64,000 nt of DNA from JBBTTS01 sp038064135 (GTDB taxonomy: Bacteria; Patescibacteriota; Saccharimonadia; Saccharimonadales; OMJO01). Both the position numbers and the translations under genes were made by a program. Positions 33,333 through 43,193 of the stretch are shown piece after piece; position 1 is the first letter of the stretch; the number at the start of each line of letters is the position of its first letter. The notes under the pieces are model-generated. The model ran no database searches. It saw only the letters and a program-made list of their open reading frames with translations, and was not told the origin of the DNA. Location: NCBI GenBank assembly GCA_038064135.1, contig JBBTTS010000014.1:1-64000 (forward strand). Direction: 5' to 3'.

Positions 33333-33964
33333 TTGATGTTTGCCCAACAATTACGGCTACCGATTTACACGAATACCGCAAACAGATGGAATTGGTAGAG
33401 GGTTTTGCTACACGAATACATATAGACTGCATGGACGGCGATTTTACCCCAACAAAGTCGCCGGACTTATCTCAAGCTTGGTGGTCAGAAAACGTTCGAG
33501 CCGACATACACTTTATGTATCGCTATCCGCTAGATTATTTGGACACATTGATTCGGCTAAAGCCTAAATTAGTAATTGTTCAGGCCGAAGCCGAAGGAAA
33601 TTTTAGACATTTAGCCAATCAACTTCATAAAAATCACATAAAAGTTGGGGTTTGTATATTGCCAGAAACTGATTTGATCGTAATTAAACCGGCTCTCAGT
33701 TGGATAGATCATGTGCTAATATTTTCTGGAAAACTTGGTTATCACGGTGGAGTTGCCAATTTAGGTTTGCTTAGTCGAGCAGAAACTTTAAAAAAATGGA
33801 AAAGCAATGTCGAATTGGGTTGGGACGGCGGAATAAATGAAAATAATGCTAAACAACTTATCACAGGCGGTATTAGTGTCCTAAATGTTGGGGGGGGAAT
33901 TCATAGCTCTGGCGACCCTGCGGCTGCATATAGAACACTGCTTTCACTCACTGATTTACAATAA
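33329..33964 (+). CDS. rpe: Ribulose-phosphate 3-epimerase-like protein
   Basis: 211 residues, TIM barrel. RIHIDCMDGDFTP holds the metal His and Asp, ADIHFMYRYP the second His position, LIFSGKLGYHGG the later loop and LGWDGGINENNAKQL the catalytic Asp. The canonical HLMV is HFMY here and the phosphate loop reads VGGGIHSSGD, so it is a diverged member, but the gene order rpiB-rpe-tkt supports the assignment. Start overlaps rpiB. Confidence 0.85.
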   Translation: MIDVCPTITATDLHEYRKQMELVEGFATRIHIDCMDGDFTPTKSPDLSQAWWSENVRADIHFMYRYPLDYLDTLIRLKPKLVIVQAEAEGNFRHLANQLHKNHIKVGVCILPETDLIVIKPALSWIDHVLIFSGKLGYHGGVANLGLLSRAETLKKWKSNVELGWDGGINENNAKQLITGGISVLNVGGGIHSSGDPAAAYRTLLSLTDLQ

Positions 33965-34005
33965 TCGCTTATGTTACACTAAAGCCTATAAATATAGAGG
34001 GAAAA

Positions 34006-34860
34006 TTGAAAAAGTTAACGCTAGAACAGCTCGAACTTAAAGCCACCGAAATACGCGAAGACATTATTCGTATGCTCGAACATGCTGGCAGTGGTCATAG
34101 CGCCGGGCCGCTTGGTCTGTCTGATATATTTACAGCACTATATTTTGATGTGCTTAAACACGATCCGCATAAGCCAGATTGGCCGGATCGCGATATTCTG
34201 CTTCTTAGTAATGGGCATTGTGTACCTGTTAGGTACGCTGCAATGGCGCACGCTGGTTATTTTGATCGTAAAGAATTATTGACGTTGAGGCAGTTTGGAT
34301 CGCGACTTCAGGGTCACCCCGAGCGCGAAAAATTACCAGGCATTGAGCACACTAGTGGCCCGCTAGGCTGTGGCTTGAGCCAAGCATGTGGTATGGCGCT
34401 GGCTATGCGAATGGACCTGCAAACACATCGTTGGGTTTACGTGGTGATGGGTGACGGCGAACTAGATGAAGGAAATGTTTGGGAAGCAGCTATGCTTGCT
34501 GCAAAATACAAGCTCAACAATATTATCGGCATTATCGATAGAAACAACATTCAAATTGATGGCCCTACCGAAGTTGTTATGCCATTAGAAGATTTAAAAG
34601 ATAAATGGGGAGCCTTTGGCTGGCACGTTATCGAAGTTAACGGCAATGACATCGAAGCAGTAATCGATGCTTGTGCTATGGCCCGGGCTGTCGTTGAAAA
34701 ACCAGTCATGATTATCGCTCACACCATACCGGGAATGGGTGTAGATTTTATGGAGTATGACTTTCACTGGCACGGCATGCCACCAAATCACGAACAGGCC
34801 AAAGAAGCTCTGCATGATCTTCGAACTCTGAAGGGTAAAATCAGGAGCGAACATGAATGA
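34006..34860 (+). CDS. Transketolase, N-terminal (thiamine-binding) subunit
   Basis: 284 residues, the N-terminal half of transketolase as a separate chain. GHSAGPLGLSDIFTALYF, LSNGHCVPVRYA, HTSGPLGCGLSQACGMA and the thiamine diphosphate motif GDGELDEGNVWEAAM...NN are present. TTG start with GAGGG 4-5 nt upstream. The C-terminal half follows with an 8-nt overlap, so the two are made together. Confidence 0.92.
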   Translation: MKKLTLEQLELKATEIREDIIRMLEHAGSGHSAGPLGLSDIFTALYFDVLKHDPHKPDWPDRDILLLSNGHCVPVRYAAMAHAGYFDRKELLTLRQFGSRLQGHPEREKLPGIEHTSGPLGCGLSQACGMALAMRMDLQTHRWVYVVMGDGELDEGNVWEAAMLAAKYKLNNIIGIIDRNNIQIDGPTEVVMPLEDLKDKWGAFGWHVIEVNGNDIEAVIDACAMARAVVEKPVMIIAHTIPGMGVDFMEYDFHWHGMPPNHEQAKEALHDLRTLKGKIRSEHE

Positions 34861-35830
34861 GATGCATTTGGTTAAAGACGTTCAAGTTAAAGGCCTAGCA
34901 ACTGAGCCGATTCGAAAAGGTTTTGGAAGGGGCTTATTAGTGGCTGGACAACAAAATGCCAATGTGGTCGCAGCTTGTGCTGATTTGACCGAATCTACCC
35001 AGATGCATTTGTTTCGGGATGAATATCCGGAACGATTTGTGGAGATTGGTGTTGCTGAGCAAAATTTGGTTACGGTAGGGTCGGGGCTGGCGGCTATGGG
35101 AAAAATACCATTCGTGAGTAGTTATGCAGCATTTAGTCCGGGGCGAAACTGGGAACAAATACGTACAACAATATGCTTAAATAATCAGCCAGTCAAAATT
35201 ATTGGTAGTCATGCGGGAATTTCGGTTGGCCCAGATGGTGCCACTCATCAAATGCTGGAAGATATTGCTTTGATGCGGAGCCTACCAAACATGGTAGTTT
35301 TAGCCCCTTGCGACAGCATTGAGGCCGAAAAAATGACTATGGCAATGGCAAACGACCCAAGGCCTAATTATATGCGCCTAGCACGCGAAGCCACACCCGT
35401 GTTCACTACCCCAAATACTCCATTAGAAATCGGCAAAGCATATATATTTGAGCCCGGTAATGATGTAACAATAATTGCCACAGGCACTATGACATATCAG
35501 GCGCTTTTAGCTGCTCAAAAATTGTTTAAAGAAGGTATAGATGCCGAAGTTCTGCATGTACCAACAATTAAGCCGCTAGACATTGAAACAATACTTAAAA
35601 GTGTGCGCAAAACCCGCGCAGTCGTGACAGCTGAAGAAGCCCAAATCAATGGTGGTTTGGGCGGAGCAATCGCTGAGCTGCTTGGTGAGGAATTGCCCAT
35701 TCCTCTTCAGCGAGTTGGAGTGCGGGATCGCTTTGGCGAATCGGGAAAACCTGAGGAGCTAATGGATCATTTTGGTCTTAGTGACAAAAACATCATGCTG
35801 GCCGCCCACATTGTTAACGATAAAAAGTAA
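34853..35830 (+). CDS. Transketolase, C-terminal subunit
   Basis: 325 residues: pyrimidine-binding domain (GRGLLVAGQQN, RFVEIGVAEQNLVTVGSGLA with the catalytic Glu, GATHQMLEDIALMRSLPN) and C-terminal domain (VVTAEEAQINGGLGGAI, RVGVRDRFGESG). With the preceding subunit it rebuilds the sugar-phosphate transfer enzyme. Split forms are usual in archaea and in Patescibacteria. No transaldolase gene is in the window. Confidence 0.92.
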   Translation: MNEMHLVKDVQVKGLATEPIRKGFGRGLLVAGQQNANVVAACADLTESTQMHLFRDEYPERFVEIGVAEQNLVTVGSGLAAMGKIPFVSSYAAFSPGRNWEQIRTTICLNNQPVKIIGSHAGISVGPDGATHQMLEDIALMRSLPNMVVLAPCDSIEAEKMTMAMANDPRPNYMRLAREATPVFTTPNTPLEIGKAYIFEPGNDVTIIATGTMTYQALLAAQKLFKEGIDAEVLHVPTIKPLDIETILKSVRKTRAVVTAEEAQINGGLGGAIAELLGEELPIPLQRVGVRDRFGESGKPEELMDHFGLSDKNIMLAAHIVNDKK

Positions 35831-35841
35831 GTCTTTAGAAT

Positions 35842-36468
35842 CTAATTTTCGCCAAAAATTCTTTTTCGAAGTGTTAATAAACGAACAAAAATAATTAAAG
35901 TGTGTAAACCAATAAAAGTAATTCCAGAACCCATCAATATATGCACCAATGCCGAAATGCTAAAAAATAATTCGCCGGCTTGGTAAAACAAGCCTCCTGC
36001 AAGCGGTATTAATACACCTACTAAAGTCAACGTATATATAAAAAGTACAATTCCGGAACAAAATCGAAAAATGGCTTTAGATAAAAAATTTCGAAGCGGT
36101 GATGAAACATCAACACCTTTCGGGTGTAAATACTTGGTATATGCCAAGTCATTGCCAAATTCGGTAGAGAAATTGATTCCCAGCCAAACAAATATATAAA
36201 CCATTAGCCCAATCATTCCCCAAAACACCACGACTACCAAGTTTCTGGCAGCCAAATCACCGACTAGCTGAGACAACATATCGTTAATGGTGGTTAACAC
36301 CGAATCGCTAAAATTAAAATCTTTCGGGGTAAATAGCAGCTCCCTAACATAACTACTTAACGAACTAAATGCTAATAAAATTGTCGAGACAGTATAGGTA
36401 AATAGTCCGATTCCTGTAGGCAAGAGCCAGGCTAAAATTTGATAAAATTTTGTCGAAGATTTAGGCAT
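35842..36468 (-). CDS. Four-helix hypothetical membrane protein
   Basis: 208 residues with about four membrane segments (about 10-35, 75-98, 128-158, 170-198). No catalytic motif and no family recognised. It is the only minus-strand gene within the sugar block, convergent with the transketolase and divergent from fba. TATAAT lies 11 nt before the ATG. Confidence 0.6.
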   Translation of the reverse strand: MPKSSTKFYQILAWLLPTGIGLFTYTVSTILLAFSSLSSYVRELLFTPKDFNFSDSVLTTINDMLSQLVGDLAARNLVVVVFWGMIGLMVYIFVWLGINFSTEFGNDLAYTKYLHPKGVDVSSPLRNFLSKAIFRFCSGIVLFIYTLTLVGVLIPLAGGLFYQAGELFFSISALVHILMGSGITFIGLHTLIIFVRLLTLRKRIFGEN

Positions 36469-36522
36469 ATCTATACCTTATTATATGCTATGCTTATAAG
36501 CGTTAGCAATTAGTCAAAATAT

Positions 36523-37437
36523 ATGTCACTATCACTTAGGCAAATCCGCGAAAATTGTCAGGCAGCCAGAGATGCCATGGAACGCGCCCGTCAACAACAG
36601 TTTGCACTCGGGGCTTTTAACCTCGACAACCAAGAAACACTTCGTGCAGTTGTGGGTGCTGCAAAAGCAAAACAGGCTCCATTAATGGTAGAAGTCAGCC
36701 AGGGCGAGGTAGAAGCACTTGGTCTAGAAAATGTTCGTGATATGGTTGACAATTATATACAAGAATTTGGCGTGGAAATGTATATTAATTTAGATCACAG
36801 TCCAAGTATTTCCGACGCAATTGCCGGTATAGAAGCAGGGTTTGAATTTATTCATATTGATATTTCGCAAGCTAATCACGATGCCAGCGAGCAGGATATC
36901 ATAGATCAAACCAAAGAAGTGGTCGAATATGCCAAACTCACAGGTGCCTTGGTGGAAAGCGAACCTCATTATTTTGGCGGAAGTAGCAACCTGCACACCG
37001 AATCGATTAACTACGAAGAAATTAAAAAGACTTTCACAACACCCGAAACTGCACGAACATTTGTTGCCGCAACCGGTATCGACACTTATGCTGCAGCAAT
37101 CGGAAATTTACATGGCCAGTACCCCGTACCTAAAGTACTTGATCTTAATCTTCTACAGCAAATCCGCGGCACAATTGAATGTAATATAAGTCTACACGGA
37201 GGCAGCGGCACACCTGGTAATTATTTTATGGATGCGGTCAAAATTGGTGTATCTAAAATTAATATAAATTCTGATATGCGGGTAGCTTACCGAAAAACTC
37301 TCGAAAAAAAATTAGCTGAAAACCCAACCGAATTTGCTGTAATAAAACTAATGGATGATGTTATTTCCGCTGTTCAGTCAGTTGTCGAAGAAAAAATAGA
37401 TATGTTTAATGCTGCAGGCAAGGCTGTGATAAAATAA
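36523..37437 (+). CDS. fba: Class II fructose-bisphosphate/tagatose aldolase-like enzyme
   Basis: 304 residues. FALGAFNLDNQETLRAV, YINLDHSPSISDAI (catalytic Asp and the first zinc His), ESEPHYFGG, YAAAIGNLHGQY (second zinc His) and SLHGGSGTPGNYFMDAVKIGVSKININSD split around the third His. Several positions differ from the commonest version (NLDHS for HLDHG; ESEPHYFGG for EAELGTVGG), so the true substrate may be fructose- or tagatose-bisphosphate. Position between transketolase and a PfkB kinase supports a glycolytic role. Confidence 0.88.
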   Translation: MSLSLRQIRENCQAARDAMERARQQQFALGAFNLDNQETLRAVVGAAKAKQAPLMVEVSQGEVEALGLENVRDMVDNYIQEFGVEMYINLDHSPSISDAIAGIEAGFEFIHIDISQANHDASEQDIIDQTKEVVEYAKLTGALVESEPHYFGGSSNLHTESINYEEIKKTFTTPETARTFVAATGIDTYAAAIGNLHGQYPVPKVLDLNLLQQIRGTIECNISLHGGSGTPGNYFMDAVKIGVSKININSDMRVAYRKTLEKKLAENPTEFAVIKLMDDVISAVQSVVEEKIDMFNAAGKAVIK

Positions 37438-37458
37438 CTGCAATAAAGATGGTGGGCA

Positions 37459-38460
37459 ATGTCTAGAATTGATGTGTTAAGTATTGGTGATGTAGTAACC
37501 GACGCGTTTATTCGGTTATTCGATGACCGAGCCGAGGCGTATAAAAACGAGCAAGGTAAGTGGCTGGCAATGCCTTTTGGAACAAAAATTCCGTTCGATC
37601 ATGCCGAAATAATAGAAGGTGTTGGCAACGCTGCAAATGCAGCAGTTAGTTTTGCAAGACTTGGCTTAAATAGTGGATTAGTAAGTAATGTTGGTAGTGA
37701 CCAATATGGTCGAGACATATTAAGGGCGTTAAATGAACAAGATGTCGATACGAGGTTTGTTCACATAAACCCCAAAAAAATAAGCAATTACCACTATGTT
37801 TTGTGGTATAAAGAAGAACGTACAATTTTAATTAAACATGAAGAGTATGACTATCATTGGCCCAGGTTTCGTGAATCCGATATACCGAAATGGATTTACT
37901 TCAGTTCAATTAGTAAAAACGCTCTCGAGAAGTATCATGACCGAGTATCTGATTGGCTTGCAGAAAATCCCGAGGTAAAATTTGCCTTTCAGCCGGGCAC
38001 GTTTCAGATGGAAGCAGGCGTGGATCGTCTAAAAGAGTTGTATGCACGCTCGGATGTTTTAGTGTTTAACTGTGAAGAGGCAGCCGCAGTTACTGGCGGT
38101 AATCACGAAGATGTTCACGATTTGCTAGATAAAATGCACAATATTGGCGCAAAAGTTGCAGCCGTAACCGACGGGCCAGCAGGTGCATATGCCAGTGATG
38201 GAAATACCCGATTATTTATGCCACCTTATCCTGACCCCGCACAGCCTAAGGAACGGACTGGCGCTGGTGACGCATTTACTTCAACCTTTGTAGCGGCTAT
38301 TATCAAAGGTAATACAATCGAAGGTGCCTTGCAATGGGCGCCTATAAATTCGATGAATGTCGTCCAACATGTAGGGGCTCAGGCTGGCTTATTAACCGAA
38401 AAAGAGTTGGCTGAATTATTACAAAAAGCTCCAGAATGGTATCGACCACAACCTTTTTAA
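37459..38460 (+). CDS. PfkB-family sugar kinase
   Basis: 333 residues, ribokinase fold. GVGNAANAAVSFARLGL at the substrate site and RTGAGDAFTSTFVAAIIKG, the anion-hole and catalytic Asp motif. The acceptor could be ribose, fructose or fructose-6-phosphate. Because no PfkA is seen and the gene follows fba, a 6-phosphofructokinase role is possible; this is inference. Shine-Dalgarno-like GGTGGG. Its end overlaps the convergent gene by 4 nt. Confidence 0.85.
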   Translation: MSRIDVLSIGDVVTDAFIRLFDDRAEAYKNEQGKWLAMPFGTKIPFDHAEIIEGVGNAANAAVSFARLGLNSGLVSNVGSDQYGRDILRALNEQDVDTRFVHINPKKISNYHYVLWYKEERTILIKHEEYDYHWPRFRESDIPKWIYFSSISKNALEKYHDRVSDWLAENPEVKFAFQPGTFQMEAGVDRLKELYARSDVLVFNCEEAAAVTGGNHEDVHDLLDKMHNIGAKVAAVTDGPAGAYASDGNTRLFMPPYPDPAQPKERTGAGDAFTSTFVAAIIKGNTIEGALQWAPINSMNVVQHVGAQAGLLTEKELAELLQKAPEWYRPQPF

Positions 38461-39065
38461 GAATCTACTAATTTATTTTTAAATTTATACATACCTACTA
38501 CACCAAGTACAGTACTGGCAATTAATCCAAGATTTCTAGCGGCTTTTCCATGGGGTTTTTCTACTAGCGGCGACATACCAAACGCTAACGCGGTCATTAG
38601 TCCGGCGGCTTTAAGTTTATTTATATAAATTGCGTCTGTTCGCTTACCTTCTGCCTCGGCCAGATTTCGTATTTTGGCCATAGATATTTCACGCCAACTA
38701 CTAATGGCAATTACACCGCCAACAATGGCGGCTGAAGCTAAATTTCCATCCACGATGTCCCTTGCAGCTGTAAAACCTAGCAGACCAAAAGTGAGTCTAC
38801 GATCGGCTTCGTGGTCCTTAACGCTTCCTTCGACAGTTGTTGGCTCTTCTAATATTTGTGCAGCCCGACGTGCCAAGTCGCCATCGAGCCGGTCAGTAGT
38901 TGCAACGCCAGCTGTGGTAATAGCTAACGGCCAATTAGGCCCAAATAGCAAAAACGCTGGACCTAGTAATAAGCTGGAATTTGCTCTGATATCTGAAAGT
39001 GCATTAGCGATACTGCGGAGTTTTTCAGCTTCGTTAAAATTTTGTTCTTCCAGAGTAGTAATCAT
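38457..39065 (-). CDS. CDP-alcohol phosphatidyltransferase family protein
   Basis: 202 residues with several membrane segments. The full family motif is present: DRLDGDLARR (Dxx-DGxxAR) followed by GSVKDHEAD (GxxxDxxxD), the metal and CDP-lipid site. It should make a phospholipid such as phosphatidylglycerol phosphate or phosphatidylinositol phosphate from CDP-diacylglycerol. An unusual charged N-terminal stretch of about 28 residues precedes the first helix. No CDP-diacylglycerol synthase is nearby. Confidence 0.85.
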   Translation of the reverse strand: MITTLEEQNFNEAEKLRSIANALSDIRANSSLLLGPAFLLFGPNWPLAITTAGVATTDRLDGDLARRAAQILEEPTTVEGSVKDHEADRRLTFGLLGFTAARDIVDGNLASAAIVGGVIAISSWREISMAKIRNLAEAEGKRTDAIYINKLKAAGLMTALAFGMSPLVEKPHGKAARNLGLIASTVLGVVGMYKFKNKLVDS

Positions 39066-39135
39066 TTAATGCTAACTCTAAAGACATGGGTGTTATTGTG
39101 CAAGCACAAGCTTTACCCCGGGACGCTAGTGTTAT

Positions 39136-40407
39136 ATGCTTAAGTTAACTATGAGTACACTTTTGGCAGACTTGCTGCAAGCCAGGCAGCCTCAATTTGG
39201 GTTAGCTGTAGATCATCTAGAACTTTCCAGCGGTCGTACTAGCCAGGACGTAAGACTAATGGCCGACATTGTGGCTAGTGCTCACAATAAAACTAAACAA
39301 CTAGGCCTAGACCCGATGGACACTACGGCCCAAGAACTTTATGGTGCATTAATGAACTTAGCCGCTCTTCATGATCAGTTTTTACTGCTTCGTTTGGGAC
39401 TAAATCCATCAACTAGCGAAGCGGAACTGAATAAAAACATTTTAATTCTGGTTGGTAAACTTGGCATAAATAAATCTTGTTGGGCTATTAAACATAGTGT
39501 TATGAAGCGAATAATAAAATCTCATCCTCCGAAAAAAGTAATGAAATTTTTAGGTTTTAGGTCGATAGATTCTATGTTAAAACGCGAAGAAATATCCAAA
39601 ATTCTGCTTTGTTCGCGAAAAGTAGAAAGCACCAAATGGTTTGACGGACTTTTCAAGTTATATCACAAACTACAACCCAACGATTTTGAAATTCGATCGA
39701 TTGAATTTATATATTTAAGTGAAATGTTCCAGGGCGAATCATTTAATATAAATAGTCCAACAACAAATGTTTTTGCAGCAAAAGAGCTGGGATGTATAGG
39801 CCTATCCTCAGTTGGCAAAAAACTGAAAACTGGCCAAACTATTGCTACTTTGACACTTGTACTGCACGCCATTAATGAAGTTCGCTTGTACAGTTCATAT
39901 TTTAGGCATTTACAAACTAAAAGTAGTTTTGGTAAAAGCATTGTAGCCGTGCNNNNNNNNNNCGCAGATGATGCTCACCCTGTAAAAATCGGCAAAGAAA
40001 CAGTTCATTGGCGAGTTTTACAGGGTTACTTTGGTCAGCTAGAGCCGTCTCAACATCCGGAATTGTTCGAACCGCACGTTCAGCCCGAAGATCTGCAGTG
40101 GCGAAGTGCCGAAGAAGTATTATTTCGGCTGGAACCAGCGCTTCAGTTTTGGCATGATATGAATTATGTTGGTTCAGATTTTGACGAGGGTCCGGTAAGT
40201 TTTAATCTACTAGACGTCACTTTAAACATGCTGTATAACTCTCCATTTGAACGTAGATCGTTGCGATTTATGCAGGCCAGTTTATGGAACGAGTTACTTA
40301 TTAGGTATATTAGCCAGCCAATTTTGGAACAACTTGTCTTAAAACAGCTAGATCGACAAGAATTTACTCCCGAATTAGCCGACCTAAGCATAAGCGAGGT
40401 ATACTAA
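39136..40407 (+). CDS. Large hypothetical protein containing an assembly gap
   Basis: About 423 residues as drawn, soluble, no recognised domain. The N-terminal part (about 1-130) is helical, and LYGALMNLAALHDQFLLLRLGL is a well-formed amphipathic stretch. The second half after the gap has VHWRVLQGYFGQLEP and ends near residue 423. Ten Ns at 39953-39962 leave the middle uncertain; the frame stays open only by the chosen gap length. Start may be ATG 39136 or ATG 39151. Confidence 0.55.
   Translation: MLKLTMSTLLADLLQARQPQFGLAVDHLELSSGRTSQDVRLMADIVASAHNKTKQLGLDPMDTTAQELYGALMNLAALHDQFLLLRLGLNPSTSEAELNKNILILVGKLGINKSCWAIKHSVMKRIIKSHPPKKVMKFLGFRSIDSMLKREEISKILLCSRKVESTKWFDGLFKLYHKLQPNDFEIRSIEFIYLSEMFQGESFNINSPTTNVFAAKELGCIGLSSVGKKLKTGQTIATLTLVLHAINEVRLYSSYFRHLQTKSSFGKSIVAVXXXXADDAHPVKIGKETVHWRVLQGYFGQLEPSQHPELFEPHVQPEDLQWRSAEEVLFRLEPALQFWHDMNYVGSDFDEGPVSFNLLDVTLNMLYNSPFERRSLRFMQASLWNELLIRYISQPILEQLVLKQLDRQEFTPELADLSISEVY
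39953..39962. other. Assembly gap (10 N) inside the large hypothetical gene
   Basis: Ten Ns between VAV and ADDAHP; true size unknown. Confidence 0.98.
40400..40405 (+). promoter_or_regulatory. -10 for leaderless SLOG-type gene
   Basis: TATACT in the end of the upstream gene, then AACAACT and the ATG at 40413. Confidence 0.5.
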
Positions 40408-40412
40408 CAACT

Positions 40413-41051
40413 ATGAATTATGCGATTTGTGTTTCTGGGGCGGCGGCTGGTAAAACGGTTGAGCCTGATAAGGAACTTGCTGAGCGTGTTGGCGCTGCTA
40501 TAGCTAAAGCTGGTCATATAATTACTACAGGTGCTACTGTTGGTTTACCATACTATGCCGCTCGTGCAGCTAAGGTCGAAGGCGGCATGAGTATAGGATT
40601 TTCGCCCGCCGCTACAGTTCGTGAGCACATATATAAATATCGACTTCCAATAGGTATATTCGATTTCGTGAACTACACTGGCCTAAACTACGTTGGTCGT
40701 GATGCATACCTGGTTTTATCGAGCGATGCCGTGATTACAATTGGCGGAAGATTCGGTAGCTTGCACGAATTTACAACTGCACTAGAAAGTAATACAATTT
40801 GCGCTATTTTACAGGGTTCTGGAGGTGCTGCCGACTTCATTGATGATATTATGAAAAATCTTGAACCAGTCCACAAAGACAATGTAATTTACGATAACAG
40901 TCCCGAAAATTTGGTTGCAAAAGTGATTGCTCGATTGGATAAAGATTATAAAGATATTGACACCAAAGCACTTGCAGCGTGTTGGTATTTGGATGATGAT
41001 TGTGATGAATATGGCCGTCCGAAGCCAAAATCAAAAAACCACGGTGGTTAA
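40413..41051 (+). CDS. SLOG/LOG-like (TIGR00725-type) Rossmann protein
   Basis: 212 residues. [31 protein letters not shown] and the nucleotide loop [14 protein letters not shown], the counterpart of PGGxGTxxE in cytokinin-activating LOG proteins. Members bind nucleotides or act as N-glycosidases; which one is not clear. The tail is acidic then basic ([19 protein letters not shown]). uvrB begins 17 nt after its stop, with its own promoter element. Confidence 0.7.
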   Translation: MNYAICVSGAAAGKTVEPDKELAERVGAAIAKAGHIITTGATVGLPYYAARAAKVEGGMSIGFSPAATVREHIYKYRLPIGIFDFVNYTGLNYVGRDAYLVLSSDAVITIGGRFGSLHEFTTALESNTICAILQGSGGAADFIDDIMKNLEPVHKDNVIYDNSPENLVAKVIARLDKDYKDIDTKALAACWYLDDDCDEYGRPKPKSKNHGG

Positions 41052-41053
41052 AC

Positions 41054-41062
41054 TGTTACAAT
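41054..41062 (+). promoter_or_regulatory. Extended -10 for leaderless uvrB
   Basis: TGT-TACAAT ending 6 nt before the GTG start. Confidence 0.65.
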
Positions 41063-41068
41063 AGTTTA

Positions 41069-43030
41069 GTGAAATTTGAGTTAAAAAGTGACTACAAACC
41101 TACTGGCGATCAGCCTACGGCTATAGAGTCACTGGTCTTAGGATTAAATAACGACACCAAAGAACAGGTGCTTTTAGGCGTAACTGGTAGCGGCAAAACT
41201 TTTACTATGGCAAATGTCATAAATAATGTTCAACGCCCCACGCTTGTTTTAAGCCATAATAAAACATTAGCCGCGCAACTTTATGGGGAATTTAAACGAT
41301 TTTTTCCTAACAATGCTGTTCATTATTTTGTAAGTTACTTTGATTATTACCAACCAGAGGCTTACATCCCGCGCAGCGATACATATATAGAAAAAGACAG
41401 CCAAATAAATGAGGAAATAGATCGATTACGACACGCTGCAACCAGCTCATTGTTAAGTAGGAGAGACGTAATAATTGTAGCTAGCATTAGTTGTATTTAT
41501 GGAATTGGTTCGGTCGATGACTATGGGGAAATGGCAATTAAAATTAAAATTAGTGAACGCAAAGTTCGTGATAAGTTTTTGCGCCAACTAACGGATATTC
41601 AATATCAACGAAATGACATAGATTTTCATCGCAGTACTTTTCGTGTTCGGGGCGACGTTATTGATGTGTTTCCTGCTGGTGAGGAGATTGCTTATAGGTT
41701 AGAATTTTTTGGCGACGAAGTCGAAAAAATAACCAAAATAAATCCACTAACGGGTGAGGTTTTAGCAAACCTTAAATCAGTGACAATCTTTCCGGGTAGT
41801 CATTACGTTACACCGTACGAGAAATTAAAGCTTGCTTTAGGCCAAATCCAGCTCGAATTAGATGAGCGAGCCCAACAGTTCAAAAAATCTGGCAAACTCA
41901 TTGAGGCTCAACGAATCGCTCAACGTACCAGATTTGATCTGGAGATGATGCAAGAAACAGGATTTGTAAAAGGAATTGAAAATTATAGCCGCTACCTCAC
42001 CAACCGTGAACCAGGTGAGCAACCAGCGACCTTACTCGATTATTTTCCAGATGATTTTTTGATGATGATAGATGAATCACACATGACTTTACCTCAAGTC
42101 AGAGGAATGTATAACGGCGATCGGGCAAGAAAAGAAGTTTTGGTGGAACACGGTTTTCGCCTACCTAGCGCACTCGACAATCGACCGCTAACATTTACAG
42201 AATTCGAAAAACACGTTAATCAAGTGATTTATGTCAGTGCTACACCAGCTCAATACGAACTAAGTCGCAGTACCGAACCAATCCAGCAAGTAATTAGGCC
42301 AACAGGCTTAGTTGACCCCATTATTCAGATTCGACCGATAGAGGGTCAAATAGATGATCTTATTGCCGAAATTCGTTCGACTGTGGGTAAGCAACAAAGA
42401 GTTTTAGTAACAACACTTACCAAACGTATGTCAGAGGATTTAACAGACTATTTAAAAGATTTAAATATAAAAGTAACTTACCTTCATAGTGATGTCGATA
42501 CGCTTGACCGGACAGACATCCTGCGAGACTTACGGCTAGGTGTATATGACGTTGTGGTAGGCATCAACTTACTTAGAGAGGGTTTAGATTTACCCGAAGT
42601 TAGTCTGGTGGCAATTTTGGATGCCGACAAAGAAGGATTTTTAAGGAGCGAACAGGCACTTATTCAAACTGTTGGTCGAGCAGCAAGGCACATTGACGGT
42701 CGGGTAGTTATGTACGCCGACAATATAACAGGCAGTATGCAGCGCACTTTAGATGAAACTAATCGTCGCCGAAAAATTCAGGAAGATTACAATAAAAAAC
42801 ATGGCATTACACCTACCGGCATAGCTAAAGCCGTCGAAAAGGGTATGCGGGCAGACTTACCAGAAGAATCCAAACGAGCTAAGCTGGATCTTAAAAAAAT
42901 TCCTAAAGACGAATACAAACATCTTATAAAAGACTTGAGTACACAAATGGAATTTGCTGCTGCAAATTTGGAGTTTGAAAAAGCCGCTGAGCTGCGTGAC
43001 ATCATAGCTGATATAAAATCTAAGATGTAA
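41069..43030 (+). CDS. uvrB: Excinuclease ABC subunit B
   Basis: 653 residues, full length. Walker [11 protein letters not shown], the beta-hairpin region [19 protein letters not shown], helicase motifs II ([10 protein letters not shown]), IV-VI ([26 protein letters not shown]), and the C-terminal UVR motif ([18 protein letters not shown]) for binding UvrC/UvrA. It is the damage-verifying helicase of nucleotide excision repair. uvrA and uvrC are not in the window. Start is GTG without Shine-Dalgarno. Confidence 0.98.
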   Translation: MKFELKSDYKPTGDQPTAIESLVLGLNNDTKEQVLLGVTGSGKTFTMANVINNVQRPTLVLSHNKTLAAQLYGEFKRFFPNNAVHYFVSYFDYYQPEAYIPRSDTYIEKDSQINEEIDRLRHAATSSLLSRRDVIIVASISCIYGIGSVDDYGEMAIKIKISERKVRDKFLRQLTDIQYQRNDIDFHRSTFRVRGDVIDVFPAGEEIAYRLEFFGDEVEKITKINPLTGEVLANLKSVTIFPGSHYVTPYEKLKLALGQIQLELDERAQQFKKSGKLIEAQRIAQRTRFDLEMMQETGFVKGIENYSRYLTNREPGEQPATLLDYFPDDFLMMIDESHMTLPQVRGMYNGDRARKEVLVEHGFRLPSALDNRPLTFTEFEKHVNQVIYVSATPAQYELSRSTEPIQQVIRPTGLVDPIIQIRPIEGQIDDLIAEIRSTVGKQQRVLVTTLTKRMSEDLTDYLKDLNIKVTYLHSDVDTLDRTDILRDLRLGVYDVVVGINLLREGLDLPEVSLVAILDADKEGFLRSEQALIQTVGRAARHIDGRVVMYADNITGSMQRTLDETNRRRKIQEDYNKKHGITPTGIAKAVEKGMRADLPEESKRAKLDLKKIPKDEYKHLIKDLSTQMEFAAANLEFEKAAELRDIIADIKSKM

Positions 43031-43047
43031 CATTGTTTTTTCGCTTA

Positions 43048-43056
43048 TGCTATACT
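43048..43056 (+). promoter_or_regulatory. Extended -10 for the 36-residue peptide gene
   Basis: TGC-TATACT, 27 nt before the ATG. Confidence 0.5.
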
Positions 43057-43082
43057 TGGCTTAAATAATTTAAGGAGTCAAG

Positions 43083-43193
43083 ATGGAACAGCAAGGCAGT
43101 GGTTTAACACCACCGGCTGAGCCCGTTGACCCTCCACATAATGGGGTTGGTGGCGTGTACGCCAAGACACCACAAATTAAGCTGCTTGCATAA
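43083..43193 (+). CDS. Predicted 36-residue peptide
   Basis: A short frame starting ATG 43083 with a strong Shine-Dalgarno (AAGGAG, 5-6 nt upstream) and its own extended -10. The product is Pro/Gly-rich at first (GSGLTPPAEPVDPPHNGVGG) then VYAKTPQIKLLA. No signal peptide or known motif. It overlaps the 3' end of the convergent hydrolase by 17 bp. The expression signals are better than the coding evidence. Confidence 0.55.
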   Translation: MEQQGSGLTPPAEPVDPPHNGVGGVYAKTPQIKLLA

